56,923 nt of DNA from Xylaria sp. FL1777 (taxonomy: Eukaryota; Ascomycota; Sordariomycetes; Xylariales; Xylariaceae), in contig MU400751.1 in assembly GCA_022578965.1 (NCBI GenBank), positions 1 to 56,923 of the forward strand, read 5' to 3'. The notes below the pieces were generated by a model. It made no database searches, was not told the origin of the DNA, and worked only from the letters and a program-made list of their open reading frames with translations. Below are positions 11,783 to 23,169 of the stretch, piece by piece (the stretch's first letter is position 1; each line of letters starts with the position of its first letter). Both the position numbers and the translations under genes were made by a program.

Positions 11783-12299
11783 CGTGGTATTTTGTGCCGC
11801 ACCAGCTGGGTTAAGTATATATGCTACCGGTAACACTACTCGATTTAGGGGCACAATGATCTCAGGAACACATTTTTCATATGTTTACATGTTATCGCGA
11901 AAACACCACGGCGAGTAATGTCACGGTGCTACTTCCACACCGAAATTCCAGCAGATTGATAGAAGCGGCATCCGTCGCTCCAATCTCCACTGTTATGCGG
12001 TGCACGATCATATTGCAGCTTCTCCAAATCTGGACCTTCCTATCGCAGACCGATAGAGAGGGGGATGCTGTGGTTAATTGGGAATACGAAGATCATCCCT
12101 TGTTCGTTTGGGTACCTGGGTATGTAAGTACCTAGGTGAATAAATCTTTCCCCATAGTAGATAGAGTCTCACCTTCGTGGTGTATCTAAGACCTATAGTT
12201 ATATGTAGAGCTATATTTGTCGAGCGTTTGTACATGGACGGCTAAAGTCGCGTCAGAGCAATAGACTTATCTCGCCCTCTGTTGACGGCAGCTCGCTTG

Positions 12300-12336
<37 letters not shown>
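12300..12336. repeat. Compound (CA)n(GA)n microsatellite
   Basis: A run of CA dinucleotides passes directly into a run of GA dinucleotides. It is purely a simple-sequence repeat. Confidence 0.95.
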
Positions 12337-13891
12337 AACCGAGTCTACCATCGGCCTACTAGTATAAGTAGACTACACTCTCGGGATGATGAAGAGGTAT
12401 GGATGTATACTAAAGCATCGACAAAATAAATACTATTCTACCATCAGCGACGATCTACTGCACAACCAGTCTTGTGTTAGATATTTCCTCGACCCTTTCT
12501 ATGTTTATTTTAGCTAAGCAAAATCGATTTGACAGATGATGTTATCTAGAATGGAGATCTAAACTTTAGAGGTTGACTTATTCAATTTAGGGGCCGGTCT
12601 AGGCATTTGAACCTACCTAGGCACTTGGGTAGGTACCCTTACAGAGACAATCTGGAACTTCACAGAACCTGCTATGTCAATCAATTCATCCCATCTACAA
12701 TAACAATTGCCGACAATAACACCTCTAGAAGCGCGAAAGGGCCCGCCTACCTCCTACAAGACACCGAATCTACACGTGGGTGTATAACTGGTATATAATT
12801 TCCTTTATTTGCTATGGCAGCTCTCTGTAGGTACTGATTCATACGGTAGGAGGACGTGCACCAGGATAAACAAGTAGTAGTCGTCATAATGCGCCAACGA
12901 AAGACCGATATATATCCCACTACTGTATGTATGTACTTTACTCTAGATACCTTGGTCTGTAGCACTTACATTTTGTCTCGTTTGATAGCTCACTGGCCCA
13001 GACAATGGAAACGAGTCATGAGTCATCAGCATTTATAGCACCAAATTCCAGCCCGCAAAGTCCGCACAAGGTACCAGCAGCCGCCCATACAGATATCATA
13101 TCTGGTCGTTGATGTTGGGTAATGCCCGGTGCGGTTTCCGGGTCCTGATACCCAAGTAAGCGAACGGTCCAGTCCTCATGATGGGTTGTCTCCTTTCGAT
13201 GGATTGTTGCCCATCCCTACCTACCTACAAGTAAGTTAACTGGCCAACCTCAGATCCCGTTCTGATGTAATTTTTAGGCAAAGGCACACGGCTAACGAGG
13301 CTTAGTTGAACCATCTAGACTATATCATTCAATCCCCATGTGGCATAGTGCCCGTGGTCACTACCAAATGCTAGCTTAACCGATTCGATGTGGTGGTGGT
13401 GCAAGGAACATAGCTGGCTAGCCTTAGATGATACTGGTTAACCTGTCTATCTAGTGCAACAACGTGACCAGCCGAGTAGAGCCTCATAGACGTGTCATCA
13501 AGCGAAACCTCGCACTACTTCCACGTCACCCCTGGGGACATAGATTGCCATGGAGCTCGTTGAGGCACCGAGACCGGCACTGTTCCCCATCGTTGTTAAG
13601 ATGGTGTGTCCTCGTCATCATAAACACTGAGCTCTCCACAACGACGTAACCATCACGGAACCGAAGCGTACTAAACACCTCAATGGTGCGCCCCTTTTCT
13701 TGCCATGGCCAGAGCCTCAGTATCGTAGGCCTTCATCTATATCGATTCTTCCCCTGAAGCCCCTATGACGGCATACCCGACTAGGATATTCGCTATGGGA
13801 TTGACACAGAGCTAGCTCTCCAGATGACCTTTTGCCTGTGGCGTTTTTGCTAGGCTTAGTATGGAGCTATGATGATGACGGGAAGCTTAGC

Positions 13892-13902
13892 ATATATATA
13901 AC
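13892..13902 (+). promoter_or_regulatory. TATA-like box upstream of the Rds1-like gene
   Basis: ATATATATAAC lies about 80 bases before the ATG at 13980. It is followed by a C/T-rich leader, the arrangement expected of a strongly expressed fungal promoter. The assignment rests on sequence and position only. Confidence 0.4.
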
Positions 13903-13979
13903 ATGCTCTTCCTCGCCTCGACTCCTTCAAAACACGTCTATCATTTTACCCAAATACGTTCACCTCGCTTCTCGCGATC

Positions 13980-15380
13980 ATGGCGTTCTCCAACACGTTG
14001 ACGTATTCAAGCTTTCTGGCCCTGGCTCTTCGCTGCCACGCTGTGCCTTTCGTCTCAACGCCAACGACAACAGTCACTTCCTATCCATCGGTGACGGCCA
14101 GTGCGGTCCCCGTCACGAACGTGACATCACACGGCCCGTACACAGGACCTCCACCGACCACAACAGGGGCTCTATCAATACAGGTTCTAGCCCCCTCTAT
14201 CCCATCATTACCACCGGAGCAGTATAAGCTGGAGTATCCCGCCGATGGACAGCTCCACGGCCCTGAGCCAGCGCCGTACACCCCTAATGGCGGACTAGGC
14301 ACCAATGGCACCGAGCCCGTATACCGTGTGCAGAGCGACTACGACTACGAGTCCATCGCCCTGGCACTGTACCAGGAATGGATCGAGTTAGATCTCTTCC
14401 ACTACGGTCTGGCAACGTATCCGGTCGAGGAATTTAGGAGAATGGGTTTGACGGCCGAAGACAGACATCTGTTGCAATTTATGGCGGAACAAGAAGTCGG
14501 ACACGCGACTCTTCTCACCAACATGCTCGGCCCGCAGGCCCCCGTGCAGTGCACGTACAACTACCCGTCGATGAATCTGCGCGAGTACGTCGATTTCTCG
14601 CAGAAGTTGACTCGGTGGGGCGAGTCTGGCGTGTATGGTTTCCTAAATCACCTTGACGCCCGCGAGGTCGGGCAGCTGCTCCTGCAGTCTATCTCGACGG
14701 AGGCGCGGCAGCAGATGATATTCAGGCAGTTCGAGGGGTTGTTCCCGATGCCCCTATGGTTCGAGATCGGAGTGCCGCAGTCGTGGGCCTGGACGCTTCT
14801 GGCGCCATACATCGCTTCGTGCCCGCAGAACCAGACACGTCTGATTTGGCAGAACTTTCCCGCCTTGCGCGTCCTCAACCAGCCCAATCCAGCGAGTATC
14901 AACGGCTCGGACGTGTGGAACGAGACACTCGGCGACTACGCCAACACGCTGAGCACAAAAGGTCTCTCACGGTCTAACTCGTGCTTTAACTCAAACACTG
15001 TAGGCGTGAACTGTAAGGCAGCCATCACGCATAACAGAACGAACCCGCTCTCGTATCCGGGACGTCAGGTCTTCCTGGAATGGGATACCCCAGGTCAAGC
15101 AGTAGGGCCGAACAATAGCTACGTGACGTCAACGTCGGCCGGCGCGCCCAAGTTCGCAGCTTGGGTTTCGCAGCTCAACGTCACGTACTCGCCGCTGCAG
15201 AACATTAGCGGGAGTAGTGCCTACACGATACAGCCCAACATTTCGACCTACGAGGGCGACCCCGCCATCAATGGCACCATATTCCTACTTGTCACCGACC
15301 GCGATTTGCCCGTGACGCCCTTCAACTTGTCGCAGGTCAATCCCTTCGTCAACGCCCTGACTCTCTACCAAGCCGGATAA
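13980..15380 (+). CDS. Rds1-like stress-response protein with ferritin-like domain
   Basis: A single exon encodes 466 residues. The N-terminus looks like a signal peptide (MAFSNTLTYSSFLALALRCHA). It is followed by a Thr/Ser/Pro-rich stretch to about residue 80 and then a ferritin_2-type helical domain. Conserved elements are YQEWIELDLFHYGLA (Glu133/Glu136), AEQEVGHATLL (Glu172-x-x-His175) and a later STEARQQMIFRQFEG helix, where the usual His is replaced by Gln. Many N-glycosylation sequons occur in the C-terminal third. The family is typified by S. pombe rds1, induced by adenine, glucose, ammonium and stress; the biochemical activity is unknown. A di-iron site is possible but the second ExxH is incomplete. 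A secreted or wall location is inferred. Confidence 0.88.
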   Translation: MAFSNTLTYSSFLALALRCHAVPFVSTPTTTVTSYPSVTASAVPVTNVTSHGPYTGPPPTTTGALSIQVLAPSIPSLPPEQYKLEYPADGQLHGPEPAPYTPNGGLGTNGTEPVYRVQSDYDYESIALALYQEWIELDLFHYGLATYPVEEFRRMGLTAEDRHLLQFMAEQEVGHATLLTNMLGPQAPVQCTYNYPSMNLREYVDFSQKLTRWGESGVYGFLNHLDAREVGQLLLQSISTEARQQMIFRQFEGLFPMPLWFEIGVPQSWAWTLLAPYIASCPQNQTRLIWQNFPALRVLNQPNPASINGSDVWNETLGDYANTLSTKGLSRSNSCFNSNTVGVNCKAAITHNRTNPLSYPGRQVFLEWDTPGQAVGPNNSYVTSTSAGAPKFAAWVSQLNVTYSPLQNISGSSAYTIQPNISTYEGDPAINGTIFLLVTDRDLPVTPFNLSQVNPFVNALTLYQAG

Positions 15381-16003
15381 GCGACCTATCAATGGTTTTT
15401 GAACTAAAGTGGTAACGACTCGGTTTTAGTAATGTAATTGTATCAAGCATGTTAAGGTTCTTACTCACAGGTGGTTGGTTCATGGACTTAATCAATTAAT
15501 TGCCGTCCTTACTTTAGAATACGCGGTATTCTACGTCATGTATAATAAGCCCATACACAAGTAATCTTAATGAATCTTGCATCACTAAACATATGCTTCC
15601 ATGCTAATCATTCTCAACCTTCCTTACTCCCCTTGATGCTCGCTCGTGCCATATAACCGAAAACCAGCCGACGCCAATCCAAACGCCAGCCAAGCACGCG
15701 GGGGTATCAACCATCTAAGAAGCTCCAGTTCCAGCTCCATCTAACCTCAATACGCCGGGAAAAAAAAAAAAAAACTCCCGTCCATCCTAGGCCAATCGTC
15801 TAACATAACCAGAGGAACGAGCCAAATGTAATTCATTCTAAACCCAATACCGCGCAAACACTCATGCCAACCTTTCACCAAATAATAAACCTAAAACCAA
15901 TCCCACCAACTCTTTTCAATTCCCCTCTGCTTATCTTCCCTTTTCATACGTTCGCCCGTCTATTTCATCGCCCCTTGATCGCCCACACCCGCCTCGCCTC
16001 GCC
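15381..16003. other. Convergent intergenic region, no gene
   Basis: This holds the 3' sides of the Rds1-like gene and SPT8. It has a poly-A run at about 15761-15774 flanked by CGGG and CCCG, and a long C/A-rich stretch. No coding frame is supported. Confidence 0.5.
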
Positions 16004-18130
16004 TCACGGAACATTGACCTCATACCCAATAAGCACCTCAGTAGACGTGCCCTCCCAGCCGCGATTGCCCGCGGCGGAGATCATGAAGCGGCCCGAGGCG
16101 TCGAGGTAGAGGGAAGAGATGACGCCGGCGCGGGGCGGGCCGGGGATGATGAGGAAGGGCGGCGGGGCGTGTCGGGAGGCGTTGTCGGAGCGCAGGTCGT
16201 AGAGGCGCAGGATGTCGTGGGACGCGCAGACGAGGTGGCGGCCGTTGGGCATGGGGCGCACGCAGCTCACGGGGCCGCTTCCGCCGGGGAACTTGAGCAC
16301 GCGCTCGGGCTGCCAGCCCGCGCGCGCCCGGTGCACGCTGTACTCCTCGACCGTGCCGTTGCGCCGCCCCGCGTAGATCCAGTTGCCGTCGGGGCTCCAG
16401 CACGCCCCCATGCACCATGGCGGCACTCCCGGCCGGTTGGCGAGGCGTGCTGCTGGGTTCTGCATCCGTCGGTCCCAGAGCCGGATCGTGCCGTTGACCG
16501 TGGCCGAGAGGAACGTGTTGTCGGATGTCTGCGTCGTGTCGTGGTGCGTGGCGGGCGGCGCAGCGAAGATGGCAGAAGGCGACTGTGGTGGCAGTTCGCC
16601 TTCGTGTCCTGCGGATAGGTCGGCCAGCGGGGGTTCCATTGAAAAGGAGGTGGCTGCCGTTGACATCATGGGGTCTTGTGTCGCGGGCATGGAGGAGGAT
16701 ATAACGCCGTTTGTATCGAGGCTAGCCATATTGGAGCTTGAAGGGTCCATGGGACCATCAGTGCCATTCTGTTGGGATTCTAGCGGAGGTAGAACGGCAG
16801 GGGCCGAACCGTTTTCAGGGTTGAAATTAGAATCAGACATGTTGTAGTCGCCCATAGGCATGCTATCTTGTGCCGAGTCTTGCATCATGGCTCGAGAGAA
16901 TTCGTTGTCGTCGTCCCCTCCGAAGCCTCCCATGCCGTCATTATCACCAAACAGGTCGGAGCCACCGCCTGGACTGCCCCCAAACAGACTGTCGTGCGCT
17001 GGGCTGTTTTGCCCATCTGCACCGTCGTGGGGTACGTCTCCTGCTAATGCGGGGTGTCCGTTAACTCCCAAGCCATTCATCTCTCTCTTCACATCAGCAC
17101 CAAGCCCGCTCTCAAGTTTGTAGTCGAGGTCATGAGCCGTCGAAGGGAGCCCATTGTTGCCTAAGAAAGTGTCGCTAGAAAATAACTCCTCGCTCGCCTC
17201 GGCCGGGATAGGCGCGCCGCTCGTGGGTCTGAGCTCGATGGCCGATATTTGGCCACCGTTTCCGTCAAACTGCCTAGACACGGCACCTGTATTGAGATCC
17301 CAATCAAAGATGTTCTTATCCCAGCTACCACTCAACACGCTTTTTTCATCGGCTGCCAAGGTAAGAGCACTGACGGCATTGGTATGCTTCTGTAGACACG
17401 TGATGCGTTTCCCTTCGTCATGACGGACGCTTTGTAAGTTGATGCCTCCACTCTCGAGGCCAGAAAGAAGCCAGAGTGCTTGGGAGTGTACTGCCAAGCT
17501 GTAAACGGGGCTGAGTACGAGGTCTTCTTGGCGTGCTGTAGAGGACGGCAATTCAGCGTTTTCCCAGTAGGACATGAGCACCCCAGCCTTGGTGACCGAG
17601 TCGACGAAGGGGTGTCGCTGAGCTACCGTCAAGAGCGTTTTACCATTGATGGTCGCTGGCCCGTCATATTTCCTAATATAACCGTCGCTTCCACCAGTCA
17701 TCCAGTAGCGCAGATCCGGGGTGATAGCAATGGCATTGATACTTGTGGCCATGGGGGCCGCCATAGTGGGCACGATATCATACGTCTTGGCTGTGAGCAC
17801 CTCGGGACGGACGGCTGGTCGCCATTTCGGCGTAGACTGTTCTCCAGGTGTCGCCGACTTTCGAGACGCAGGGTGAGATGGTTGTTGTTGTTGTTGTTCC
17901 TGCTGATGGTGCTGTTGCGACTCGTCGGTCTCCGGATGGTGGTCCTGATCATCGTCCTCTTCTTCCTCGTTATCGTTGTTTTCGTCATTGTCGTGATCGT
18001 TCTCGTCGTCTTCGTCCGCGTCGGGATTCTCGTTATCTTCCTCAGCGTCAACGTCATGCATAGTGAGGTCGTCATCGTGATCGTGCTCGTTGTCGGAACT
18101 CGCATTCGAGTCTCGGTCGAAGTCGTCCAT
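16004..18130 (-). CDS. SPT8: SAGA complex subunit Spt8 (WD40 protein)
   Basis: One uninterrupted exon of 708 residues. The first 75 residues are very acidic (Asp/Glu/Asn/His-rich), then comes a Gln-rich run (QQHHQQEQQQQQ). The Spt8 core begins at WRPAVRPEVLTAKTYDIVPTM, followed by WD40 repeats: AIAITPDLRYWMTGGSDGYIRKYD, SALTLAADEKSVLSGSWDKN and, after a long low-complexity insert of about residues 310-530, NTFLSATVNGTIRLWDRR, GACWSPDGNWIYAGRRNG and HLVCASHDILRLYDLR. Spt8 recruits TBP to SAGA-dependent promoters in the nucleus. The Gly/Asn/Asp/Ser-rich insert between WD repeats is common in filamentous fungi. The acidic start, IVPTM block and repeat order leave little doubt. Confidence 0.93.
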   Translation of the reverse strand: MDDFDRDSNASSDNEHDHDDDLTMHDVDAEEDNENPDADEDDENDHDNDENNDNEEEEDDDQDHHPETDESQQHHQQEQQQQQPSHPASRKSATPGEQSTPKWRPAVRPEVLTAKTYDIVPTMAAPMATSINAIAITPDLRYWMTGGSDGYIRKYDGPATINGKTLLTVAQRHPFVDSVTKAGVLMSYWENAELPSSTARQEDLVLSPVYSLAVHSQALWLLSGLESGGINLQSVRHDEGKRITCLQKHTNAVSALTLAADEKSVLSGSWDKNIFDWDLNTGAVSRQFDGNGGQISAIELRPTSGAPIPAEASEELFSSDTFLGNNGLPSTAHDLDYKLESGLGADVKREMNGLGVNGHPALAGDVPHDGADGQNSPAHDSLFGGSPGGGSDLFGDNDGMGGFGGDDDNEFSRAMMQDSAQDSMPMGDYNMSDSNFNPENGSAPAVLPPLESQQNGTDGPMDPSSSNMASLDTNGVISSSMPATQDPMMSTAATSFSMEPPLADLSAGHEGELPPQSPSAIFAAPPATHHDTTQTSDNTFLSATVNGTIRLWDRRMQNPAARLANRPGVPPWCMGACWSPDGNWIYAGRRNGTVEEYSVHRARAGWQPERVLKFPGGSGPVSCVRPMPNGRHLVCASHDILRLYDLRSDNASRHAPPPFLIIPGPPRAGVISSLYLDASGRFMISAAGNRGWEGTSTEVLIGYEVNVP

Positions 18131-18598
18131 CCTTACGGCCGGATTTCAACAGAGTATTTGACGTGGAGTTGTATGCAGTCTTGTGATAAATTGATTAAAG
18201 TTGACAGTTGTTATTCTGCAATCATACGTCAAAGGATAAGTAGACAGTACACTGCTGGATAAAGCTAGTTTTTGATATATAGACGAAAAGCGTGACGGAA
18301 GGGTGTCATGGTTTGTTGATGCGTTGCCTTTGCGACCAAAGCTTATTTTCGGACTAAGAAATAACTAGTGAGAGAAGGATTAGCCTAAACTTCAAAGTAA
18401 TGTTTCGAGTTTATACTTCGAATTTTAAAAACTCACGTTTTGCTTGAGAACCTAAGCACAGTCGAATTAGTACTCCCTAGATAGATAAATTGAAGAAGGG
18501 TGGAGAGCAATGCGATGCGATGCGATGTATACATGTACTATGTCCGATGTCGTGTTTGGTGGGACATCCATTTTAATTGGTCGTTGATGGCCATTTAC

Positions 18599-18657
18599 CT
18601 AGTACCGTATTTACCCTAAATACACTGAATGGGAACCGTTGCCAAGATTGCTTGGCA
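18599..18657 (+). repeat. Left terminal inverted repeat of the MITE
   Basis: This 59-base arm is identical to the reverse complement of 18811-18869. Confidence 0.93.
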
Positions 18658-18810
18658 TACATGAAGAGTTAGTCATGTGACGAAGATTTTGCCATATTAA
18701 GAGATCACTTGCATAAGCGAATAGCTAATATTAGTTTTAAGCCTTTAATCTAGCTATGTTACGCTTAGGGTGGCTGGGATAAGCTTGGTTATTCATGGCC
18801 AGTACCCTGT

Positions 18811-18869
18811 TGCCAAGCAATCTTGGCAACGGTTCCCATTCAGTGTATTTAGGGTAAATACGGTACTAG
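18811..18869 (-). repeat. Right terminal inverted repeat of the MITE
   Basis: This 59-base arm is identical to the reverse complement of 18599-18657. Confidence 0.93.
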
Positions 18870-19080
18870 ACAGGGGTAGATATTAGCTTTTCACATTGAC
18901 TACATTATTCTACCTACCTAGGCACCATACCGTAGTCTAGATAGACGGGTGCAGGTTTTTATCACCACCAACCCAATTCATAAGTACCTGAAAGACAACC
19001 TGCTATCAAGGTATGCGTCGTGAAATCATCTAGCCAAATGTAATAGCATAGCGCAGCACACATTTAACTCCTTAACCCCT

Positions 19081-22000
19081 CTAAAGCTCAATAAGGTTTC
19101 CTTCATTTGTCTCAGTCACATAGTCAAAGTCGGGGTTACCATCTCGTGTCTCGCACACCGTGCTGGAAACCTCCCATTCCGCCCGGTCTTCAGCCGCACG
19201 AACCCGGTTACGAGGTACAGTCTGCCGATTGGCCATGAAGTGCTGTGAGATGTTGGAAGGGTACTGTCCATTGGACGTACCTGGACGTCTGGAGGCACTC
19301 ACATCAATCTCCTGCCCAGTCGATACTCTTTGTGGTTGTATCGGATTGAAATAGAGCAGATTCTCTACATGCACGGCATCGCTAAAGTCCAAAAGATGTC
19401 CTGTACGTTGGGTTCGCTCGGAGAGGTTGTCGCTTTCAAACGACTTATTCTGGGCTGTCTCAAACGACGACGAAGTACTGCTATCTTCAGAAACAATCCC
19501 CTTTTCAACATTACGCTTACCATGCGTGTTTAGTGTGACTTGACGGAATGTTTCTCGGATAGGGTTAATCATATCGAAGGTAGCCTGATTATCACACGCC
19601 GAAGGATGAATAGGATTAGCAGGTCGTTTATGTTCCTGTCTTAGTCGTATGTCGTGCTGTCGAGCGTCAAAGTTCGCCCAACCCCGGCTCAGTATATGTG
19701 ATCTTACCGAAGAACCTTGTGATCTGCCACCATGCGCAAAGCCGCCTCGATGGCTGCGCGCTCCATTGTGGCTCCCACGGATTCGTCCAATGCGTCCATC
19801 ACTACCGATGAATGGTATAGCGGACCCTCTTAAGACAGTTGAGCTCTGGCTAGACTCGTCTAGGATCGTATCATCATCCCACGCCTCGTCTGTGGGATAT
19901 GCGCCGCTAAATGCATTACATTGGCAATGACAGTCGAGGCCGCACTCAAGGCCGCAACGATGACCACAGCTCAGCACCTTTTCACAAGGCTTCATACAAA
20001 TTAGCCGATTGTGTTCGACCCTGGAAGAATGCGATTAGAATCTCGTTGCAAAGAAATAGCCTAGGAGAACAAGTAGTTATCAACACTAGGGTCTGAGTAG
20101 ATGGACATACCAATGGCAACGGAGACCACAATCATGACCGCATTCGAGCTTTTCCCCACAGGGCTCTGCGCAGCCACCATGATGGTTAATCCACTCATCA
20201 GGGTGGTTAATCCAGGTAGTTTTGCCGTGTCGCTGGCAAGTGATAGGCAATCCCCCATCACCACTGAACCGGTTCTGACGACAGAACACATTATGAACTT
20301 GGCCCCACATCGCCTGTGACTCTACGCACGCGTATAGCAGGTTAATCATATTCCCAAAGATGTAAAAGCCACGGCGGGCACGGCTAATGGAGACGACACC
20401 TCGATTGCTGTCCCGAAGAAAGCCGGCCCTGTGTGGTCCGTTCGGGCCGTTACTACGAACCAGAGATAGAATAACGATGTCGTTTTCTTCGCCTTGATAA
20501 GAGTCAACGGTGTGGACATTTTTGAAAGGTTCTCGGTGTTCCAACTTCCTGAATTCACTCAGAATCTTCTTGCGTTGTCCTCGGTAAAACGTCAACACGG
20601 TAATTTCGGTTCCTTTAACACCATTTAGCATGAGATAGTCAATGAAGCGCACTATCATTTCGGCTTCTAGGATGTTGAACTTGCTCATATTCTCATCCGT
20701 GCCCTCGCTCCATGTGTGATGGAAGAAAAAGGACTGTTGACCCATGCCTGGTATGGGCGGACGAGCATCCGGCCTGCATACTACTGGGTGATCTTGCAAG
20801 TCTGGGTAGAACGGGCTAAGAACTTCCCTTAGGGCGGGGTGCATGCGACGCTGCATGTTGAGCATTGTATAGGGCATGCCCATTTTAACAAGTCGCTCGA
20901 ACATGGAAACACGGATGTGAAATGGAGCCTCGTCAAGGAAGGGGGTGTTGCAAGAAGGTGCCAACTGCTGATGGTCGCCGACGAGGATGAGCTGCTGAAG
21001 TGACGGGTATAAGGCCGACAGAATACTGGCTTCCTTGGTTTCGGCAGCCTCTTCGATGAGCATTGTGCGTGGCTTGAGAGCAGCGAGTAAACCACGATAT
21101 TTGCACAATCCGGTTGTGGTGCATCCAATGATCTCAATCTGAGCCATTCTTATGCATCGCAAGTCTCTGTGCCATCTGTTGGCCTTCAAGTTCCTGCATA
21201 TCCGAGCGTTCGCGGCCAGCTCAGCGTGGAACTCGGCGCGACGGAGACGTAGCAGCTCCCGTTGCCAGTACCGGTATATTGCGCCACGGTATTGTTGACT
21301 AATATCCCATAGATTGTCTCGCTTGAGCTCCTTACGAATAACTAGGTCAGCCTCGGTATACTGCCGAGGATTCGCACCAGTCCATTGATACTTGATGGGC
21401 ACCCATCTACCATCGACTCTTCCATTCTTTTCATCATCATCGGCAATACAGTCATCCAGCTCGACATCATAATCTTCAACATCAAAGTCCGCCTTGTCGT
21501 CGCTTTCTTGGATATCGAAATCTGGATCACTTACGTCCATAGATGGCGCCTCAACTCGCTGATCACCGAGCCACTGGGCGAGGGAACCAGACGATTCCTC
21601 AACGGGTGACGCACACGCCCATCCATCATCGGCTAGCAAGGACTCATATTGCTTTTGTGTAATGATGCCTGCGGCTTGAAGAGCCTGTGGATCTATCAAG
21701 TTATCAGAAAAAATGCTTGCTACAATCTCCTCAAGTCGGGCGATGGTCTTTTTCCGTGCTGCTTCAAATGTTCTGTAGTCTCTATCTGCTGTGTATGAGC
21801 GGGGGGGCATAGCACGACGACGTAGATTATACATGCTATAGCGTTTGATGTCTTCGTTTTGTGTGCGTCCGCCTAAGCGGACGATATTGAAGTCAAGGTT
21901 GACCAGCTGGCTTAGTATCTGGTCTATGGCGTGATTAGTTTGAGCAGCGACAATAATGATATTTCTACCGCGTTCTTCCTCGCTATCCAGCAAGATTTGC

Positions 22001-23169
22001 AGAGCCTGGACAGAGGTAAAGGTTTTTCCAGTGCCAGGAGGCCCCTGAATAATAGCTAGCTCCTTAGTGAGAATGCGATGTACCGCAGAGAGCTGAGAGT
22101 TGTCGAGATTAGTGTATTGTGAAATTTGATCATTAATGCCATCAATGACTCGATAGTTTCTCAGTGATTCTCTTCTTTCGGTTAGGCACTGGTGAACAGT
22201 TTCTGCAGGCATGCTTTGTGATCCTGGTATATGGTGGACTAGGGAACCAATGTTCATCTTGGAATCCTGCTGAACGTACTTGGCTGTCAAGTCGCTCTCG
22301 TCGAGGCTGACTAGATATTTATCGAGAGGCGTTACCGTGCGGGCCACATGCTGCAGTCCTACCATGCAATGGCGCACCGCCTCGAAGTAGCCAGAACGGC
22401 TTTCGAGCATAACTAGTTCTGTGGTGGGGTCTAGAATCGCATCGTCCGTGTTTGCCCAAAATATTTGGATCGTAGGAGGGATTTGATCCAGGCCACCCTG
22501 GATTAAATGCTCAGCAATAATTGCGGGCATGCAAATCGTCTTGAAGTTGTCTTGAGCAGTAGATATAACTACGAGACTCCCAGTAGTTAACCGGCGGGTC
22601 TGCGTCCATCGGATCTTCTTCTGTGCTCTTTCAGTAGAAAACTGCATCCGACACATGGGTCCTAGCCTGGTCATCAAATAACCTTGAACGAAAACCTGGT
22701 TTAGGCAGTGTTAGCTTATAACGTATATTCTGAATGGAAAGTCTGACCTTAGTGTAGATACAGGTTTCATCGTCATCCACCATGCTGGGCTGTTCGCGGT
22801 ACTTTTTCACAGAGTAGCGTAAGATAGCAATAGCCTCCTCTCGCTGCAAACGATAGTGAGTCTCTAGATACGTATTTTTGTCGGGGAATGGCTGTTCCCA
22901 GTTGTTTGGCAGCAGGCTATGAATCCTTTCCAGGTCTTCATGGCTATCCCAATCAGGGTTAAGGTCTCGCGCAGTGGGAATCTCAGGGTAGGTTTGCCAT
23001 TCCGGAGTGTCGGCAGACTCTGGACGGTCGAATTTTATATGTTTTTGAATGATCTCTAGCTCATCCTGTATTTATGCTTATCAGTATCTAATCCCAGGAA
23101 CAGTCCTCTAGTAGTTGCTAGATCAATTACCTTGTATTCAAGCCCAGCAATGGAGCATTGGTGCTCCAT
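19081..23169 (-). CDS. ZNFX1-like SF1 RNA helicase with NF-X1 zinc fingers
   Basis: Four exons, 23169-23131, 23065-22748, 22695-20111 and 20020-19081, join in frame to 1,293 residues. Near the start is DKNTYLETHYRLQREE, typical of the ZNFX1 family. The helicase has Walker A GPPGTGKT (about 337-344), an LIEEAAE box, VGDHQQLAPS, NMQRRMHP, VDSYQGEENDIVILSLVRS and SISRARRG, i.e. all core Upf1-type SF1 motifs. NF-X1-type fingers follow (CGEKLECGHDCGLRCH, then CEKVLSCGHRCGLECGLDCHCQC), one spanning the last splice. A long acidic insert sits between motifs I and II. Relatives include animal ZNFX1 and S. pombe Hrr1, both linked to small-RNA silencing; a role in RNA silencing here is inference. The start ATG follows an AACAG that could be a splice acceptor, so extra 5' exons are possible. 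Confidence 0.88.

Larger units (their letters stand above)
11783..13979. other. Divergent intergenic region, no gene
   Basis: About 2.2 kb between two outward-reading genes (GH92 and the Rds1-like gene). It holds a dinucleotide microsatellite (12300-12336), several TACCTAGG/ACCTACCT motifs (12121-12135, 12613-12640) and a TATA-like sequence near the Rds1 start. No coding frame is supported. Confidence 0.55.
18599..18869. mobile_element. MITE-like element with perfect 59-bp terminal inverted repeats
   Basis: Bases 18599-18657 and 18811-18869 are perfect reverse complements; the left arm begins CTAGTACCGTATTTACCCTA. The 153-base interior has no coding frame. Ends read TA-GTACC...GGTAC-TA, compatible with a TA target duplication of the Tc1/mariner superfamily, although CTAG is itself palindromic so the exact end is uncertain. 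The inner part of each arm forms its own small hairpin (TGCCAAG-ATTG-CTTGGCA). Perfect arms imply recent insertion or conversion. The superfamily is an inference. Confidence 0.85.
18131..19080. other. Intergenic region holding a MITE
   Basis: This lies between the SPT8 start and the helicase 3' end. Apart from the inverted-repeat element at 18599-18869 it has a short GCGAT tandem near 18511-18526 and no coding frame. Confidence 0.55.

Noticed and set aside
10826..11833. 335-codon plus-strand frame
   Set aside because: It is antisense to the first exon of the GH92 gene and has no family motif.
15755..15781. CGGGA-polyA-CTCCCG as a terminator hairpin
   Set aside because: Rho-independent style terminators do not apply to nuclear fungal genes. 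It is only a homopolymer with chance complementary ends.
17480..18262. 260-codon plus-strand hydrophobic-looking frame
   Set aside because: It is antisense to the acidic N-terminus of Spt8; runs of Asp/Glu codons read as Val/Leu/Ile on the other strand.
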